Positions 35,018 through 43,929 of a DNA stretch of 64,000 nucleotides are shown in pieces. Origin of the DNA: Hanstruepera marina (GTDB taxonomy: Bacteria; Bacteroidota; Bacteroidia; Flavobacteriales; Flavobacteriaceae); NCBI RefSeq assembly GCF_019880635.1, contig NZ_JAINVX010000004.1, positions 62,001-126,000 of the forward strand, in the 5' to 3' direction. Position numbers and translations under genes: made by a program. How positions within the stretch are numbered: position 1 is the stretch's first letter; each line of letters opens with the position of its first letter. The notes beneath the pieces were generated by a model, which made no database searches, was not told where the DNA came from, and was given only the letters and a program-made list of their open reading frames with translations.

Positions 35018-37755
35018 TAGAATTTAAAATTATAGGTTATGGTAGGTATTGGAACTGCAAAAATTGAGGTTTGATATGCTTGTATTCTCCCTTCTTCATT
35101 AACGAAATATACGGAATACGGATTGTTTCTTCCCAAAACATTATAAACACTTATATTCCAAAAGCTATGGGCTAATTTTTTTATTTTATGATTGCCTTCA
35201 ATATTAATACCTAAATCCAAACGGTAATAATCAGGAATTCTATATTGATTTCTATCACTATAAACAACTTGCTCTTCGTTTGCGATAACATATTTTCCAA
35301 TAGGGTAGGTAATGGGTCTTCCTGTTTGGTAAGTGAAGTTTGCCGAAAAACTAAAACGATGGGTAAGCTTGTAGTTTAATACAGTTGTGAAATCATGGGG
35401 CTTGTCGTAGTTTGCAGGAAAGAAATCACCATTATTAACAGTTTCTTCATTTATTTTACTATCTAACTTTACAAATGACCTGGAATAACTGTATCCTAAC
35501 CAACCATTAAACTTTCCTTTCTTCTTTTTTAATAAAAACTCAATCCCGTAGGCTTTACCTTCTCCTTGAAGTAGTTCTTGTTCCAAAAACTCATTTAAAA
35601 TTAAATCAGCTCCAACTTTGTAATCAAGAATATCGGTCATTCTTTTGTAATATCCTTCTAAACTTATTTCAATATTTCCAGTATCAAAATTTTTGTAGAG
35701 CCCTAATGAAAATTGGTCGGCCTTTTGTGGTTTGGTATTAAAATCTGAAAGCTTCCAAGTGTCAATAGGAGATTCGGTTGTGTTGTTTGACAACAAATGA
35801 ATATATTGAATAGTCTTGTTATAAGCGGCTTTTATGGATAATTCGGGAGCTAAAAAGTACCTTAAGGATAATCTGAATTCTGGTCCACCATAAGTTTTGG
35901 CAAAGGCATTGTTGCCATAGGTTTCCTGATCTATTATTGTTGATGGGTTTTTAGGCTTTCCTTCTTCATAAATATTTACGGTTGTTGGGCCTAATGAGGC
36001 ATAAAAGGAATAACGCAAACCAAAATCCAGTAGTAGTTTGTCGGTCACTTCAAACAAATCAGCAATATAAATTGCAGACTCCAAACCTTTTTCCTTTTCA
36101 AGCGATTTGTATTCAATATCAGAATTGTTATCAGTAGGTTTAATGGTACCTGGGTTGATGTTATAGAGTTTACTGCTTATGCCGTACTTAAACTTATGCT
36201 TTTTACTATGGAAATAATCAAAGTTTAATTTTAATTGTGTTTCGTTTATTTTATAACCAAAATCAAAATTTCTATTGGCATCAGCTTCATAATCAATATT
36301 GTACTTATACTGACTATTTACCAAAATTAGCTCTGCTTTGTTTTTTTCATTAAAGGAATGGTCCCATTTTAATGAGGCCAGTCTATTATTGTATTTATAA
36401 ATAGAATCTGAAGTTATACTAAACTTGTCATTACTATAATAAAAGGACGTTTGAATGGTGTTCTTTTCATTAAAACGGTGCTTGTATTTTACAATACCAT
36501 CGTAAAATGAGGCTTCACTATTTTTTAAATTTTCATCGTCTATCGCTCGTAATATCCAATCGGAATATGTAGCTCTAAAGCCTGCAATAACTGATGATTT
36601 TTCTTTTATCACGGGAGTTTCAACAGATATGTTTGCAGTAACTGGACCTATAGAGCCTTCACCTGAAAATTTATTTATATTTCCATCTTTTGTTCTAATA
36701 TCAAAAACAGATGATAAGCGACCACCATATTCAGCCGGAATACTGGCTTTATAAATATCTAAACTTCCTGTTGTAAAAGGGTTTAAAGCCGAAAAGAATC
36801 CTAAAAAGTGAGAAGGGCTGTAAATAACTGCATTATCCAATAATATCAGGTTTTGATCGGTTCGTCCGCCTCTTACATTAAAACCCGAAGCACCTTCACC
36901 AGCTGTTTTAACACCTGGCATAGTAGTTGCAATCTTTAATATATCTCTTTCGCCCAAAACAACAGGAATGTTTTTTAGTCCAGCAACATCTATAGTTGTT
37001 ACACCAACTACTGCAGTTTTAACATTATCGTCTTTTTTGGCTTCTATTAGGACTTCATCCAGCTGCTCTGCACCTTCTAATACCTCAAAATTTAATGTGC
37101 CATTGCCATAAACAAGTACATTTTTTATAGTTGACTCATAGCCTAAAAGATTGGTTTCTATAACATTTATTCCAGCCGGAACCTCTAACGAAAAATAACC
37201 AGCACTATTGGTTGTTGTATAATTAGCTTTGTTATTGGTTGAAATAACCAAATTTTGAATGGGTTCGTTAGTACTTTCGTTTTTAACTATTCCCGTAATT
37301 GTATAGAACTCTTGTGAAGAATTTTCGTTTTGTTTGCCAATTGTTACAACGTCTCCTTTTATGTTGTTTGCTTCATATTCATTGTAAAAAACAGCAGATT
37401 TATCTTCTATAACGTTACTGTCCGTATTAAAATAATCATCAGGAAGAGTGTTATAAATATAGCTGTTGTTTGTAAGGATAACACGGTTTTGAGTAATATA
37501 GAAGTTAATAGATGATTCTTTAAAAACTCCTTTTAAAACTTGCTGTAATGGTGCATTGTCAAAACTTATGGTAATGGTTTGATCTTTTAGCCATTCATCT
37601 TGAAAGAAAAACGGGTAATTGGTTATCTGTTCTAATTGACTAACTGCCTCATTAAGCGGTGTGTCATTAAAACTTACGGTTATGGATTGGTTGGTCTGTG
37701 CGTATAAAAATTGACAAAACAAAACGCTAATTATGTAAAAACACCTCTTAATCAT
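35017..37755 (-). CDS. TonB-dependent outer-membrane receptor with STN and carboxypeptidase-like domains
   Basis: 912 residues: signal peptide, an STN domain (about 20-95: VSFNDTPLNEAVSQLEQITNYPFFF), a carboxypeptidase-like beta-sandwich (about 150-235, ITGIVKNESTNEPIQN), a plug (IPVVLGERDILKIATTMPGVK, GFNVRGGRTDQNLILLDNA) and the C-terminal barrel ending in TITYNFKF. STN domains can signal to FecR anti-sigma factors, but none is encoded here. Transport substrate unknown. It lies just downstream of the 37769 gene. Confidence 0.93.
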   Translation of the reverse strand: MIKRCFYIISVLFCQFLYAQTNQSITVSFNDTPLNEAVSQLEQITNYPFFFQDEWLKDQTITISFDNAPLQQVLKGVFKESSINFYITQNRVILTNNSYIYNTLPDDYFNTDSNVIEDKSAVFYNEYEANNIKGDVVTIGKQNENSSQEFYTITGIVKNESTNEPIQNLVISTNNKANYTTTNSAGYFSLEVPAGINVIETNLLGYESTIKNVLVYGNGTLNFEVLEGAEQLDEVLIEAKKDDNVKTAVVGVTTIDVAGLKNIPVVLGERDILKIATTMPGVKTAGEGASGFNVRGGRTDQNLILLDNAVIYSPSHFLGFFSALNPFTTGSLDIYKASIPAEYGGRLSSVFDIRTKDGNINKFSGEGSIGPVTANISVETPVIKEKSSVIAGFRATYSDWILRAIDDENLKNSEASFYDGIVKYKHRFNEKNTIQTSFYYSNDKFSITSDSIYKYNNRLASLKWDHSFNEKNKAELILVNSQYKYNIDYEADANRNFDFGYKINETQLKLNFDYFHSKKHKFKYGISSKLYNINPGTIKPTDNNSDIEYKSLEKEKGLESAIYIADLFEVTDKLLLDFGLRYSFYASLGPTTVNIYEEGKPKNPSTIIDQETYGNNAFAKTYGGPEFRLSLRYFLAPELSIKAAYNKTIQYIHLLSNNTTESPIDTWKLSDFNTKPQKADQFSLGLYKNFDTGNIEISLEGYYKRMTDILDYKVGADLILNEFLEQELLQGEGKAYGIEFLLKKKKGKFNGWLGYSYSRSFVKLDSKINEETVNNGDFFPANYDKPHDFTTVLNYKLTHRFSFSANFTYQTGRPITYPIGKYVIANEEQVVYSDRNQYRIPDYYRLDLGINIEGNHKIKKLAHSFWNISVYNVLGRNNPYSVYFVNEEGRIQAYQTSIFAVPIPTITYNFKF

Positions 37756-37768
37756 TTTGCTTATTTGT

Positions 37769-38497
37769 CTAATTCAGATTATTGATTAATTCAGAAAGCC
37801 TTGTAATAAATAAATCTGGGTTGCTTTTGTTCAATGATTTATTATTCTTGTAAAATGTATTAACAGCTTCCATTTTGTCTGGAAAAATTGATTTGAAATC
37901 TTTTTTTGATTTTATTGTAGCAATGGTTGTTCTATTGGTAACTATAAAGCTAGTTATAGGTTTAAATTCATAAATAACAGATTGCTCTTTAATTTTGTCT
38001 GTTTTCTTTTTGTCATGCTTTTTTAAAACAACAATATGTTCGCCTTCATATAGTAATTCTGCAAAGCCGGTAAAATCTTTAGAATTGATATAGTTGTTGA
38101 TATTTACAAAACGTGAGTCATGAATTTTAAATTCTTGAACATCATTGGTAATGAATACCATATTAAAAAATTTCTTATCACCTTTTAGTTTGGTAATCAG
38201 AACACCTTCAAATAAATCATACTTTAAATTTAAATTGTAATAAGGCTGGTTGTTATATACAACATAACCATTAACAAACGTAAAATCTTTATAAAACCTA
38301 TGGTTTTCTTTTGAAGAGCGAAACCTATCCACATAGCGCTTACCATTGTATAGTTCAGTGTTTTCAATACCTATTATGGAATCGAAAGCGACATAATAAA
38401 CTTTTTCAGAATTAAGATTATTTGATTGAGAAAATCCAAATTGGAATAAGCCTAGCAAGAATAGGTAAACAATTAGGACAGATTTGTTATTAGGCAT
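37769..38497 (-). CDS. Exported protein of unknown function, first gene of TonB-DUF4249 operon
   Basis: 242 residues with a signal peptide (SVLIVYLFLLGLFQFGFSQ). The mature part is basic and beta-rich, with KVYYVAFDSIIGIENTELYNG and a Lys-rich stretch (LKKHDKKKTDKIKEQS). I recognise no family. Only 13 bases separate it from the receptor gene, so it is the likely leader of the four-gene operon and may help assemble or supply the receptor. That role is inference. Confidence 0.7.
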   Translation of the reverse strand: MPNNKSVLIVYLFLLGLFQFGFSQSNNLNSEKVYYVAFDSIIGIENTELYNGKRYVDRFRSSKENHRFYKDFTFVNGYVVYNNQPYYNLNLKYDLFEGVLITKLKGDKKFFNMVFITNDVQEFKIHDSRFVNINNYINSKDFTGFAELLYEGEHIVVLKKHDKKKTDKIKEQSVIYEFKPITSFIVTNRTTIATIKSKKDFKSIFPDKMEAVNTFYKNNKSLNKSNPDLFITRLSELINNLN

Positions 38498-38590
38498 GGG
38501 TAAAGATTAGTCTGTATCAAAACTAATAAAATTCTTACAAAGCCCTGCCTTTAATTGTGTTAATTATTGTCTCAAAAGTATTATTGAGAC

Positions 38591-39238
38591 TCAAATTTTA
38601 TCAGCCAACCAATTCTTGAACTCATAAAAATTTTGAGGAGCAACGCCATGTCCTACTGGAAATTCAGAATATTTATGATTAATGTTTAGCGCTTCTAAAA
38701 ACTGCGGAGCTTTTCTGGCCCAATCAACGGGAATCACTTGATCAACACTGCCATGGGAGCAGTAAAAATGTAGAGAGGAATAGTCTTTGCTTACTACATC
38801 AGCTGGTATAATATTTGGGTTGATGTATCCACTTAAGGCTACAATATTACTCACTGTTTCAGGGTAGGTTAGTGCTACAGCATAGCTTAATATTGTACCT
38901 TGGCTAAAGCCTAATAGCGTAACATTATTAGAATTAACAGGGTATTTTGTACAGGCATAGTTAATAAATCCTGCAATTTTATCACGAGATTCAATAGCTT
39001 GTTCGTCATTACTCCATTTTCCCTGATTTGTATCAAAATTTATGGCATACCATGCATTTCCAAAGGGCTGTAATGAATAAGGCGCACGTAACGAAATTAT
39101 AAACAATTCTTCTGGCAATTCTGATGCAAACGAAAACAAGTCGTTTTCGTCACTCCCATAACCATGACACATAATCATTAATGGTGCGTTTTCCTTTAAA
39201 CTTGAAGGTCTAGTAATATAGTATAAATCAGTATTCAT
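38591..39238 (-). CDS. Phospholipase/carboxylesterase-type alpha/beta hydrolase
   Basis: 215 residues: the Abhydrolase_2 fold with CHGYGSDENDLFSFA at the N terminus, the nucleophile elbow LLGFSQGTILSY (Ser about 117), an acid in CSHGSVDQVIP and His in FPVGHGVAP. Cytoplasmic. Its ATG overlaps the stop of the small membrane protein gene by one base. The unit continues back through dihydroorotase-like and BatA-like genes. Natural substrate not readable. Confidence 0.87.
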   Translation of the reverse strand: MNTDLYYITRPSSLKENAPLMIMCHGYGSDENDLFSFASELPEELFIISLRAPYSLQPFGNAWYAINFDTNQGKWSNDEQAIESRDKIAGFINYACTKYPVNSNNVTLLGFSQGTILSYAVALTYPETVSNIVALSGYINPNIIPADVVSKDYSSLHFYCSHGSVDQVIPVDWARKAPQFLEALNINHKYSEFPVGHGVAPQNFYEFKNWLADKI

Positions 39239-39570
39239 TATTGGCCGATTCCTTTAAAGATTTTTTGAAAAAAATCACCAATAATAGGAACACTGTTTTC
39301 CTTTTTTGTAGCAGCTCCAATAATTCCGTAGATAAACAACACAAAAAAAACAATCCAAAAAGCATAGGTAATCATCCAGTTGTTAAAACCACTTATCACA
39401 AAGCCAAGAATCATGTAACTAACGCATAAACCAAGTCCTTGTCTGGAGTGAAATGCGACAAATGGATTCTTCATATCACTATTCATTATTATGGCAATTA
39501 CAGCGCCTATTATAGTTAAATAGCTTACGATAGCCATGGTTTTTCCTTCTTCACGAATTTGATCTGTCAT
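39238..39570 (-). CDS. DUF4870-like small membrane protein
   Basis: 110 residues with three membrane helices: AIVSYLTIIGAVIAIIM, LGLCVSYMILGFVISGF and ITYAFWIVFFVLFIYGIIG. PFVAFHSRQGLGL between helices one and two is the DUF4870/Tic20-like signature. Function unknown. It begins 4 bases after the dihydroorotase-like gene and overlaps the carboxylesterase gene by one base, so all three are in one operon. Confidence 0.78.
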   Translation of the reverse strand: MTDQIREEGKTMAIVSYLTIIGAVIAIIMNSDMKNPFVAFHSRQGLGLCVSYMILGFVISGFNNWMITYAFWIVFFVLFIYGIIGAATKKENSVPIIGDFFQKIFKGIGQ

Positions 39571-39574
39571 AGTT

Positions 39575-40828
39575 TTAATTTAAAACGGATTTGTTATTTG
39601 AAATAATCCCATAAGCTTTTCCTTTTAAGTTGAAGCCTTTAAAAATGGAGTTTTTAGATGTTGATACAATATTTTCATTTGAAAAAGTATAGCTGCAATC
39701 AGGATCAAAAAGTGTTAAATGGGCTTTGTTGCCTATAGAAATACTTGGCGTTTCTATACCAAACCGTTCACTTCCTTTAGTTAATAGTTCTACTGTTTTT
39801 TTAGTAGAAAAAATAGTATGCAAAGCGCCAAAGGCAGATTCTAGACCTATTGTGCCGTTTTTGGCATAATCGAATTCAATTTTTTTATGCTCAATATCAA
39901 TAGGGTTGTGGTCGCTTGTGACCATATCAATGGTGCCATCTTTTAAACCTGCAATTAAGGCATCAATATCCTCTTGTGTTCGTAAAGGCGGGTTTACTTT
40001 AAATTGGGTATCAAATGTGCGTAATTCATTATCCGTAAAAATTAAATTATGAATAGCTACACTACAAGTGACATCCAGTTTTTTCGTTTTAGCTTCTCGA
40101 ATTAAATCTACAGACCTTGCAGTAGAAATCGTTTGAACATGTAATTTTCCGCCAGTATACTCCAACAAAAATAAATCCCTCGCTATTTGTAGTTCTTCAG
40201 CTAAAGCAGGATTTCCTTTTAATCCTAGAGAAGTACTCATAACATTTTCGTTCATCACACCAGTACCGGCAATTTTAGGTTCTTGAGGAAACGAACATAC
40301 TAAGCCATCAAAATTGGCAGCGTACTGCAACGCAATTTTCATGAGGTTTGGATTCTCAATTGGCTTTTTATAATCATAAAAACCAATAGCTCCTGCTACA
40401 TGCATATCATACAACTCGGCTAAATGCTCGCCTTTGGATTGCTCTGTTACTGCGCCATAAGGAAAAACTGATACAGCATGTTTTTGAGATTTAGATTGTA
40501 TAAACAATATATCTGCCTGCGAATCGATTACGGGATTGGTATTGGTATTAATACAAACACTTGTAAAACCAGAACAAGCAGCTGTTCTTAAACCGTTTTT
40601 AAGTGTTTCACGTTCTTCGTAACCAGGCTCACCAAAACTAACGCTACTGTCAAACCAACCTTGGGAAACATGAAGGTTTTTGTTTGAAATTTCTTTGTAG
40701 TTGTTGGTGTTGTTTATGCGTTTTGAAATCTTGGTGATAACGCCTTTTTCAATTAAAATATCTGCGGTTTGATTATGGAAATCACTTTTGGAATCAATTA
40801 TTGTGGCAGATTTTATAAGTACGTTCAT
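39575..40828 (-). CDS. Dihydroorotase-like amidohydrolase missing catalytic metal ligands
   Basis: 417 residues with the amidohydrolase layout of type I dihydroorotases. In place of the usual HxH the motif is FDSSVSFGEPG (residues 59-69). The carboxylated-Lys position falls in VAGAIGFYD, with no Lys, and the next His is absent from LVCSFPQEP. The later LHVQTIST His and TSDHNP Asp remain. It resembles the non-catalytic PyrC' proteins that only scaffold aspartate transcarbamoylase. It overlaps the BatA-like gene by 4 bases. Probable structural or regulatory role; dihydroorotase activity would need another gene. Confidence 0.8.
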   Translation of the reverse strand: MNVLIKSATIIDSKSDFHNQTADILIEKGVITKISKRINNTNNYKEISNKNLHVSQGWFDSSVSFGEPGYEERETLKNGLRTAACSGFTSVCINTNTNPVIDSQADILFIQSKSQKHAVSVFPYGAVTEQSKGEHLAELYDMHVAGAIGFYDYKKPIENPNLMKIALQYAANFDGLVCSFPQEPKIAGTGVMNENVMSTSLGLKGNPALAEELQIARDLFLLEYTGGKLHVQTISTARSVDLIREAKTKKLDVTCSVAIHNLIFTDNELRTFDTQFKVNPPLRTQEDIDALIAGLKDGTIDMVTSDHNPIDIEHKKIEFDYAKNGTIGLESAFGALHTIFSTKKTVELLTKGSERFGIETPSISIGNKAHLTLFDPDCSYTFSNENIVSTSKNSIFKGFNLKGKAYGIISNNKSVLN

Positions 40829-42750
40829 TTAAAATATTTTAAGATGAGCATTTCAATAATTAAAAAAGCTAGTGCAAAAATAATAAACCATTTCCATAGC
40901 TCATTAATTTTCGACTCACTTTTTATGGTTGTAAATACTTTGGCAACCGAATTGCTTATTGAAGCCTGATTAAAGTTTGAAATATCTTGATACGTTAAAT
41001 TACTTTCTTCACGGTTATAATTATAGCTAACGTTTTCAATAACGGTATCTTTATCAATTACACTGTAAACACCTGCTTCATCAGGCACTTCATGGGTGAA
41101 AACAGATACTTTATTGTTAAAATATTGCTGCTGTGGTATAAGGTTTAAATCGCCTTTTTTCAAACTCAATACAGCATCTTGTTGCAAGGTGGTAGCTATG
41201 TCAAAGCTGTTGGGATTTCCAATTGTGTAGTACAGTTTAGGCATTTGTAAGCTTTGTTGGGCTATATTATAAAATGTTGGAACTATAAGAGGCGATTGCT
41301 TGAAGTTTGAATTTTCTGAATTTAAAGCAGCAGAAAACACAAATACACGCTGCGCTTGTAATAAAAAAGCTCTGTTATCCTCAAATGAAAGGGCTTGGTT
41401 ACTTGTATTGGTGTTAACTATATGATAACTGTTAACTTTTGGATATTGAAAATTAGATACTTGCTTATCAAAAACATTGTCAAAAATAGGATGCGAAAAG
41501 TTAATTTTGGTAACATGCTTTTCTGAATTTAATAAAGGCATGAAATTAATGCCATAATGATTTAGAAATGAAGCATAGGATTCTACTTCAGCATCTAGTG
41601 AGGGTATAACAATAACAAGTCCGCCTTTTTCCTCAAATACTTTTAAGGAATTTGATAAGGAATTGGGAATATTACTCAACTCATTTAAAACTATGAGATT
41701 TTGCTTATCAATATCACTATAGTTTAATTGTGCTAAAGTGGTTTCGGTATGTTCAAATTCATTATCGTTATAAATTTTACTTAAAAATGAAGCATCTTCT
41801 TGCGATATTACTAGTGTATTGATTTTTGAGGGCTTATTAATATTAAAGTAAAACGTGTTGTCAAATTGTAGGCCATTATCGTCAATACTAATCAACCCAT
41901 TGGATAGTAAAGGATTAGTTATGGTAAATTCTGCCGTTGCAGCACCATCAACGAGTTCTACAGCAGTTTTAGCCAATAAGTTTTCACCATCATATAAGGA
42001 AACAGGTAAAGTATTGCTGTTGGGTGTATTACTGTTTATAACGGCTTTTAAAACGGTGTTATTATTGGTGTAATTTGCAATAAATACACTGTCAATACTT
42101 GCGTTGGAAGAGTTGACAGGTTTTAAATGAGCTAGCTTTATGTTGAATAAACTATCCACATTAATTGGAAAATCATTATCCTTTAATTGAAAATCTGAAA
42201 TAAAAACGAAATTTTTTAATCTACTGCCGTCTTTACTAAATAGTTTATTGCCTTTCAGTAATGCAGCCTCATATGGTAATTGATTTGATGAATAGGACAA
42301 TTGTAACAATTCATTCTGTATGGCTTTCAGATTTGTGTTTTTAAATGTTTTATCGTTAGTAATTAGCGTAAACTCTTCAGTTTCGTCCAGATTTTCTATT
42401 ATTTCCTGAATGGCTCGATTTAATAAAGTCCCTTTTTCTCCTTTAGCTTGCATGCTAAAAGAATTGTCTAAATAAATTATATTTTCAGGTTTGGTGTTCT
42501 GTACATTTTTTTGCGAAAAATACGGTTGGGCAAATGCTATAACAATACAGGCTAATAACAATAATCTGGTAAGGAGCGTTAACCATTTTTTTATTTGTGA
42601 GCTTTTTCGGGTTTGTAGTGTAACTTTTTTTAGGAAAGCTACATTGGTAAACGCTTGTTTTCTAAAGCGCCTTAACTGGAATAAATGAATTATAATAGGA
42701 ATGACTAGGATGAAAATGGCGTAAAGAATTTCGGGATGTTTAAATTGCAT
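40825..42750 (-). CDS. BatA/VWA-domain membrane protein
   Basis: 641 residues. It begins with the aerotolerance BatA N-terminal domain: MQFKHPEILYAIFILVIPIIIH, then RRFRKQAFTNVAFLKKV, with two membrane helices. A VWA domain follows with an intact MIDAS (YLDNSFSMQ). A long beta-rich region comes next, and a last membrane helix (LWKWFIIFALAFLIIEML). Such proteins sit in the inner membrane with the VWA part outside. The precise role is unsettled. It is the upstream gene of the unit that ends with the carboxylesterase. Confidence 0.87.
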   Translation of the reverse strand: MQFKHPEILYAIFILVIPIIIHLFQLRRFRKQAFTNVAFLKKVTLQTRKSSQIKKWLTLLTRLLLLACIVIAFAQPYFSQKNVQNTKPENIIYLDNSFSMQAKGEKGTLLNRAIQEIIENLDETEEFTLITNDKTFKNTNLKAIQNELLQLSYSSNQLPYEAALLKGNKLFSKDGSRLKNFVFISDFQLKDNDFPINVDSLFNIKLAHLKPVNSSNASIDSVFIANYTNNNTVLKAVINSNTPNSNTLPVSLYDGENLLAKTAVELVDGAATAEFTITNPLLSNGLISIDDNGLQFDNTFYFNINKPSKINTLVISQEDASFLSKIYNDNEFEHTETTLAQLNYSDIDKQNLIVLNELSNIPNSLSNSLKVFEEKGGLVIVIPSLDAEVESYASFLNHYGINFMPLLNSEKHVTKINFSHPIFDNVFDKQVSNFQYPKVNSYHIVNTNTSNQALSFEDNRAFLLQAQRVFVFSAALNSENSNFKQSPLIVPTFYNIAQQSLQMPKLYYTIGNPNSFDIATTLQQDAVLSLKKGDLNLIPQQQYFNNKVSVFTHEVPDEAGVYSVIDKDTVIENVSYNYNREESNLTYQDISNFNQASISNSVAKVFTTIKSESKINELWKWFIIFALAFLIIEMLILKYFK

Positions 42751-42819
42751 TCCTAGTTTGTTTAATACAAAAATAGTGTTTACTCTGAAATAGAAAATCT
42801 TTTAACAACAAATTAAAAA

Positions 42820-43851
42820 CTAACAAAAGAAAAAATAATCCTGCATGGATTGCATACCCTGAATACTAAAATATGCCTTTATTTCTTTTTGTGCTTTAGA
42901 ATTGGCAACAGTTACAATACTTTGTGGTTTACTCAATTCGTTTAAAAACTCAAAGGATTTAAGTGTTTGACCATATATGTCTTTGCCTATTTTTTTGGGA
43001 TTGTCACAAATCCAATAAAACGGAATATTACTGTCAACCAATTTTTTTGCAATGGTTTTTCCTTTGTAACCTGCTCCCCAAACTGTAAGCGGTCTACCGT
43101 TATCAAAATCTAAATTTAAAAAATAATGCAGTTTAATATCCAAAAAGTAATTTTGGGCATAATGCTCATGTGTTCTGGATGTTCTTGAACTATAATCGCG
43201 CCAATAGTGCAATAACTCATTACAAGGGATACATGTTAAATGATGTTGGTAAAACCTAAAGGTCAAATCGTAATCTTCAGGGTAACGATCAGGATTAAAA
43301 GCATCACAAGCAATTAAGTCTGTTCTATGAACCATCCAACACGGTGAAGGAATGACACATTCTTTATATATTTCGGAATAATTTACACCTTGGCGTGTTA
43401 ATGTATTGAGCCATTTTTCATACTTATAGTAGCCATTACTTATGCCTTGTTTGCTAAAATATTTCACTAACCCAACTGCAACATGCTTTTCACCATGGCT
43501 CATTAGATTATTTATAAGTATTTCCAATTTATTAGGAGCCATAATATCATCGCTATCCATACGTGTAATATACGTACCATCACTCTTGCTAAAAGCGAAT
43601 CGTAGGGCGTCAATTATACCATGTCCAGGATTACGATAGAGTTTTATTCTGTGATCAGATTTTGAGTACGCACTAACAATGCTAAAACTATTGTCGGTTG
43701 AAGCATCATCAATAATGAGTAACTCCCAATTTTTATACGATTGATTCTGAATAGATTCAATACATTCTGATAAGAAACCTGCAGTGTTTTTAAACGGGGT
43801 TAGTATGCTAATAAGTTCGCTTTGCACAGAGCGAATATAGCAAATACTCAT
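42820..43851 (-). CDS. GT2 glycosyltransferase with C-terminal Rossmann-like segment
   Basis: 343 residues. The GT-A donor site is SILTPFKNTAGFLSEC, then IIDDASTDNSFSIV and ITRMDSDDIMAP (DSD metal motif), with PEDYDLTFRFYQH and WRDYSSRTSRTH. The last ~90 residues are an unusual addition: VWGAGYKGKTIAKKLVDSN plus ICDNPKKIGKDIYG, a nucleotide-binding-like segment. Start at 43851 is chosen; a GTG at 43827 would also fit the family N terminus. Divergent from the M61 peptidase gene. Confidence 0.87.
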   Translation of the reverse strand: MSICYIRSVQSELISILTPFKNTAGFLSECIESIQNQSYKNWELLIIDDASTDNSFSIVSAYSKSDHRIKLYRNPGHGIIDALRFAFSKSDGTYITRMDSDDIMAPNKLEILINNLMSHGEKHVAVGLVKYFSKQGISNGYYKYEKWLNTLTRQGVNYSEIYKECVIPSPCWMVHRTDLIACDAFNPDRYPEDYDLTFRFYQHHLTCIPCNELLHYWRDYSSRTSRTHEHYAQNYFLDIKLHYFLNLDFDNGRPLTVWGAGYKGKTIAKKLVDSNIPFYWICDNPKKIGKDIYGQTLKSFEFLNELSKPQSIVTVANSKAQKEIKAYFSIQGMQSMQDYFFFC

Positions 43852-43929
43852 TTTAACAAAAAGTTAAGGTTTAAAATTGTAACACATTGTACATTTGGGC
43901 GTCAACTTAAAAGACATAAATTAATTAAC

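Noticed and set aside
43854-43868. TTAAC-AAAAA-GTTAA inverted repeat upstream of the GT2 gene as an operator
   Set aside because: Only 5-bp arms in AT-rich DNA, immediately at the start codon; too weak to support.
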